This document shows positions 60,593 through 64,000 of a DNA stretch of 64,000 nucleotides, one piece after another (positions within the stretch are counted from its first letter, which is position 1; every line of letters begins with the position of its first letter). The stretch spans positions 1 to 64,000 of the forward strand of contig JAFWYP010000038.1 of the NCBI GenBank assembly GCA_017517665.1, written 5' to 3'. This stretch comes from Clostridia bacterium. Its GTDB lineage: Bacteria > Bacillota > Clostridia > Oscillospirales > Acutalibacteraceae. The notes under the pieces are model-generated. The model was not told the DNA's origin, ran no database searches, and was given only the letters and a program-made list of their open reading frames with translations. The translations under genes were made by a program, and so were the position numbers.

Positions 60593-63079
60593 ATGAAAAA
60601 CAATCTTTTCAAAAAAACAGTTTCGTTAGTCCTTGCACTGATTCTTCTTGCTTCTTCATCGCTCGGCGCATTTGCAGCGAGCCTTATTTCCGAAGAAACA
60701 ACCGCAAAATCCGTCGAGATTGCAAACCAAATCGAATCGGAAGGGATTGTTCTTCTTAAGAACGAAGATGACCTTCTGCCCTTAAAAAACAAAAAAGTCA
60801 ATGTTTTCGGCGCAGCTTCATGCTCCATTGCATTTGCAGGCGCGGCGGGCTCAGGTGCGGTGCGTTCATCAGATGCCGTAGGATTCTACGATGCGCTCAC
60901 AAACGCAGGAATAGAGTACAACAAAGACCTCTATAACACCTATGCGCGATACACAATGACAAGCTTTGATGCAGGGTTTATCAGCTACATTATAACCGTT
61001 CTTAAGCAGTTTTTCGGCGGCGGACAGTCCGAAATGCCGATGAACAGAATCAGCAATTCCCTTTTTGAAAAAGCACTTGATTATTCGCAGACTGCAGTTA
61101 TCGTTATCGGTAAGGTAGGCACGGAAATGAAAGACCTGAGCGTTGAAGACCTCAACCTTACCGACGATGAAAAAGATATGATTGACAAGGTCTGCAACGC
61201 ATTTCCCGAAGTTGTAGTTGTTTTCAACATTTCGAACATAACCGATATGTCATGGCTTGAAGATTATGACAGCATCAAAGCAGCAATGATAATGTGGCTT
61301 CCGGGCGAAGTGGGAACAGACAGCGTCGGCAAGGTGCTTACAGGCGAAGTGAATCCCTCAGGCAAGCTTGTTGATACTGTTTCTTATGATATTGAAGACC
61401 ACCCCGCATCCGAAAATTTCGGAAATTATATGTACAAAAACATTATCGGTATTCCCAAATACTTCGTTAATTACAACGAAGGTATTTATGTAGGATACAG
61501 ATATTTTGAAACCTTTGCACCCGAAAAAGTTCAGTATCCTTTCGGCTTCGGTCTTTCATATACCGAATTTGATTGGGATGTGAAGAGCTTTAAAGCCGAC
61601 AATGAAAAGATTACCTTGAAAGTTGATGTAAAAAACATCGGTGATGTTGCCGGCAAGGATGTTGTTCAGGTTTATTTCTCTGCACCCTATTATGAGGGCG
61701 GAATTGAAAAGAGTGCCATCGAGCTTGCGGCATACGGCAAAACAAAGCTTCTTGAACCCGGCGACAGGGAAACTCTTGAAATTTCGTTTGATGTTGAGGA
61801 TATGGCATCCTACGATTCCAAAACAGAACAGGCATGGGTGCTTGACAAGGGCGAATACAAAATCCGGGTTGCTCATGACATCAGAACCTTTGAAAAATCA
61901 TTTGAATACAAGGTTAAAGAAAAGGTTGTTTATAAGACCGACAGCAATTCGGGCAATGAAATCAAGAATCTTTTTGAGCACGCAGAGGGAGACCTTACAT
62001 ATCTTTCACGAAGCGATGTGAAAGGCACTTATCCCACTCCCCCGTCAAACTATAAAGCACCCGACGAGGTTAAAAACAGCGACAAAAGACCCGACCCCGT
62101 AACCGAGGGCGAAGCTCCCAAAACGGGTGTGAAGCACAAAAGCGGAGTTATCAAGCTCAGCGATGTTGCAAAGGATGAAACCCTTTGGGATGCATTCCTT
62201 GACCAGCTTACCGTTGACGAAATGATTACTCTTATCACAGACTGCGGCTACGAAACCGCAGCGATTAAAAGACTCGGCATTCCCGGCACATCAGACAATG
62301 ACGGTCCTTCATGCATCAAGGGCGAGGGCGGACTTCTTTACTCCGAATCGGGTCTTGCATTCCCCGTTGCAACGGCACTTGCCTGCACATGGAACGATGA
62401 GCTTGCCGAGGAATTCGGCGAGATTATCGGTGAAGAAGGAAATCAGCTCGGTACTCATGTGTGGTATGCTCCCGGATGCAATATTCACCGCAGCCCTCAG
62501 GGCGGAAGAAATAATGAATACTATTCCGAAGACCCTCTTATTTCGGGCAGAATGTCTGCCGCGGTAACAAGAGGCGTACAGTCCAAGGATATTGTTGTAA
62601 CGGTCAAGCATTTCGCGGCAAATGAGCAGGAAACCAACCGTCAGTCAAACGGTCTTTACACCTGGCTTAATGAGCAGTCTCTCCGTGAAATCTATCTTGA
62701 ACCGTTTGAAATCTCGGTAAAAGACGGCAACGCAAAAGGCATTATGTCTGCGTATAACAGAATAGGTGCCGAATGGTGCGGCGGAAGCAAGGCTCTCATT
62801 ACCGACCTTCTTCGTGAAGAATGGGGCTTTGACGGCTTTGTTATTACTGATGCAAGCATCGACCTTACAGGCGAAGGCTATCTTGACCCTGCTCTTGCCG
62901 TATATGCACGCAACAGTGGAATTCTGACCATGCTTTATGTAGTTTCCGCACCGCAGACAATTCTTTCGCTCAAGCTCGCATACATGAATGACCCCATCGG
63001 CATGGGCAATGCAATGCGCCTTTGCGTTTATGACATCTGTCGCATGAAGATGGAAACAGCGGCATTTACCGCCGAATAA
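60593..63079 (+). CDS. Secreted GH3 beta-glycosidase with permuted domain order
   Basis: An 828-residue protein with a signal peptide (SLVLALILLASSSLGAFA) and GGAGG ahead of ATG. The order is reversed from standard GH3: the C-terminal-type alpha/beta sandwich comes first (EIANQIESEGIVLLKNEDDL, MWLPGEVGTDSVGKV), then the YPFGFGLSYTEF and FnIII-like domain (about 300-445), a linker, and the TIM barrel last (GTSDNDGPSCIKG, VKHFAANEQETNRQS, nucleophile Asp in FDGFVITDASID near 753). It removes beta-linked sugars outside the cell. It may share the promoter of the redox pair, 35 bases upstream. Confidence 0.9.
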   Translation: MKNNLFKKTVSLVLALILLASSSLGAFAASLISEETTAKSVEIANQIESEGIVLLKNEDDLLPLKNKKVNVFGAASCSIAFAGAAGSGAVRSSDAVGFYDALTNAGIEYNKDLYNTYARYTMTSFDAGFISYIITVLKQFFGGGQSEMPMNRISNSLFEKALDYSQTAVIVIGKVGTEMKDLSVEDLNLTDDEKDMIDKVCNAFPEVVVVFNISNITDMSWLEDYDSIKAAMIMWLPGEVGTDSVGKVLTGEVNPSGKLVDTVSYDIEDHPASENFGNYMYKNIIGIPKYFVNYNEGIYVGYRYFETFAPEKVQYPFGFGLSYTEFDWDVKSFKADNEKITLKVDVKNIGDVAGKDVVQVYFSAPYYEGGIEKSAIELAAYGKTKLLEPGDRETLEISFDVEDMASYDSKTEQAWVLDKGEYKIRVAHDIRTFEKSFEYKVKEKVVYKTDSNSGNEIKNLFEHAEGDLTYLSRSDVKGTYPTPPSNYKAPDEVKNSDKRPDPVTEGEAPKTGVKHKSGVIKLSDVAKDETLWDAFLDQLTVDEMITLITDCGYETAAIKRLGIPGTSDNDGPSCIKGEGGLLYSESGLAFPVATALACTWNDELAEEFGEIIGEEGNQLGTHVWYAPGCNIHRSPQGGRNNEYYSEDPLISGRMSAAVTRGVQSKDIVVTVKHFAANEQETNRQSNGLYTWLNEQSLREIYLEPFEISVKDGNAKGIMSAYNRIGAEWCGGSKALITDLLREEWGFDGFVITDASIDLTGEGYLDPALAVYARNSGILTMLYVVSAPQTILSLKLAYMNDPIGMGNAMRLCVYDICRMKMETAAFTAE

Positions 63080-63095
63080 CAAATTTTTTTATAAT

Positions 63096-63126
63096 GCCTG
63101 TACGGTTTTTCCGTGCAGGCGTTTTT
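63096..63126 (+). terminator. Intrinsic terminator after the GH3 gene
   Basis: GCCTGTACGG (63096-63105) pairs with CCGTGCAGGC (63111-63120) with one G-U type pair, followed by GTTTTT. Confidence 0.85.
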
Positions 63127-63205
63127 GTTTTGCAAAATAACAGCGGCGAGGAATAGTATGTTACCAACAGAATAATAATGTAAATAAAAAGAATGGGGTG
63201 TCAGT

Positions 63206-63730
63206 TTGAAAAAAACATTGAAACTGTGGCAGATTGCAGGTTTTGCATTCACGGGAATCTGGGGAGTTTTGCTTCATTTTCTCTATGATTGGACAAATCA
63301 GAGCATATTTGCCGCACCGTTTTCGGCGGTAAACGAATCAATATGGGAACACATGAAGCTTTTATTTTTCCCGATGTTTGTTTTTGCGCTGATTGAATAC
63401 GGCTTTACAGGAAAAAGCATAGAAAAATATTGGTGCGTAAAGCTTTTCGCAATTTCTTCGGGATTGATTCTGATTCCGATAATTTATTACAGCTATACGG
63501 GAATATTCGGCGTGAATGCAGATTGGTTCAACATTGTTATTTTTTTCATAGCCGATGCTGCTGCATATTATCTTGAAGCCGTACTTTTCAAAAACAGAAT
63601 TCCGTGCAAATTCAATGTTGCAGCTTTCATAATTCTGTGCGTTATTGCATTGCTTTTCATTGTTTTCACATTTGTGCAACCGCAATTACCGATTTTCCGT
63701 GACCCGACGACAGGCGGTTACGGCAGATGA
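63206..63730 (+). CDS. DUF6512-like multi-pass membrane protein
   Basis: A 174-residue protein with a TTG start at 63206 and GGGGTG ahead. Five hydrophobic segments are visible, with the conserved-looking GFAFTGIWGVLLHFLYDWT, NESIWEHMKLLFFPMFVFAL and IEYGFTGK. The pattern NESxWEHxKLxFxP is typical of a small family of clostridial membrane proteins of unknown function. The C-terminus ends IFRDPTTGGYGR. No operon partner is evident. Confidence 0.75.
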   Translation: MKKTLKLWQIAGFAFTGIWGVLLHFLYDWTNQSIFAAPFSAVNESIWEHMKLLFFPMFVFALIEYGFTGKSIEKYWCVKLFAISSGLILIPIIYYSYTGIFGVNADWFNIVIFFIADAAAYYLEAVLFKNRIPCKFNVAAFIILCVIALLFIVFTFVQPQLPIFRDPTTGGYGR

Positions 63731-63774
63731 CAACTGTACAAAAATAAACAATTTTATACCGTATGTATTTACAT

Positions 63775-63803
63775 TTGTCAATTTGTTTGGTATAGTTTAT
63801 ATG
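63775..63803 (+). promoter_or_regulatory. Promoter for the last lipoprotein gene
   Basis: TTGTCA (63775-63780), 17 bases, TATATG (63798-63803), 24 bases before the ATG. Confidence 0.6.
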
Positions 63804-63827
63804 TATATCAAGCAAAGGAGTATTTCC

Positions 63828-64000
63828 ATGAATATTAAAAGAACGGTCTCACTTCTGGTTACGCTTTTGATGGCAGTATCGCTTGTATCCTGCAAAAATG
63901 ACAATCCGCAGAATATCACCCCCGATGCTTCCGCAGAAAAAACAACTCAGCAAATTGCAGAAGAAATTATAAACAATGACATTTTACAATCAACCGTAAA
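63828..64000 (+). CDS. Lipoprotein, N-terminal part (partial at window end)
   Basis: ATG 63828 is preceded by AAAGGAG at eight bases. The visible 57 residues are a signal peptide (RTVSLLVTLLMAVSLVSC) with lipobox LVSC, then a polar linker (KNDNPQNITPDASAEKTTQ). The gene continues beyond the window, so the function cannot be told; many such proteins in this lineage are solute-binding or surface lipoproteins. Confidence 0.75.
   Translation, partial: MNIKRTVSLLVTLLMAVSLVSCKNDNPQNITPDASAEKTTQQIAEEIINNDILQSTV

Noticed and set aside
1..64000. CRISPR arrays, insertion sequences, integrons or rRNA genes
   Set aside because: No regularly spaced repeats, transposase, integrase or rRNA sequence was seen; the only mobile element is the prophage segment.

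Overview
The window is about 64 kb of low-to-medium GC Firmicutes DNA. Strong AGGAGG-type ribosome binding sites, GTG/TTG starts, sigma-A promoters with 17-bp spacers, CCA-encoding tRNAs, a YunB sporulation protein, a T-box leader and ECF transport all point to a spore-forming anaerobic clostridium. The load of glycoside hydrolases plus an anaerobic sulfatase pair suggests a gut Oscillospiraceae/Ruminococcaceae-like organism. That placement is inference.

Layout. (1) 1-12.1 kb is the right part of a siphovirus-like prophage: capsid C-terminus, head-tail connectors, tail tube, Gp15-type chaperones, tape measure, tail tip, receptor-binding proteins, holin-like proteins, amidase endolysin and a 26-residue membrane peptide. 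It ends at a terminator, three direct repeats and the 3' end of tRNA-Trp, a plausible attachment site. (2) 12.2-20.9 kb holds tRNA-Trp, tRNA-CAT and tRNA-Leu with housekeeping genes. Two of these genes look broken: an MscS channel (frameshift) and PRPP synthetase (in-frame TAA). (3) 20.9-28.5 kb is a minus-strand run: radical SAM protein, zinc-ribbon MscL, proC, DUF4091 protein, GH36 alpha-galactosidase and phosphohexomutase. (4) 28.5-31.1 kb is a coenzyme A/methionine block: coaX, then a long structured leader RNA, a PanT-like ECF S component and MetA. (5) 31.1-41.7 kb encodes surface glycosidase-like and amidase proteins, an anSME/sulfatase operon, an XRE regulator, a sugar kinase and an MraY-like enzyme. 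(6) 41.7-48.3 kb has a GH2 enzyme, a WYL-like regulator, a DUF3798 lipoprotein, and an HTH-cupin-acyl-CoA synthetase fusion under a T-box. (7) 48.3-55.6 kb has a GH38-like enzyme, a secreted beta-helix protein, lipoproteins and YunB. (8) 55.6-64 kb has a Tet(M)-like GTPase lacking the usual loop, a CrtI-like/flavodoxin-reductase-like redox pair, a domain-permuted secreted GH3, and the start of a lipoprotein.

The most interesting items are the multibranched leader before the ECF gene, the T-box in front of a fused regulator-ligase, the RPP-like GTPase with an altered domain IV loop, the TIM-barrel/amidase wall protein, and the two adjacent disrupted genes. All family assignments come from reading motifs by eye; no database search was possible.
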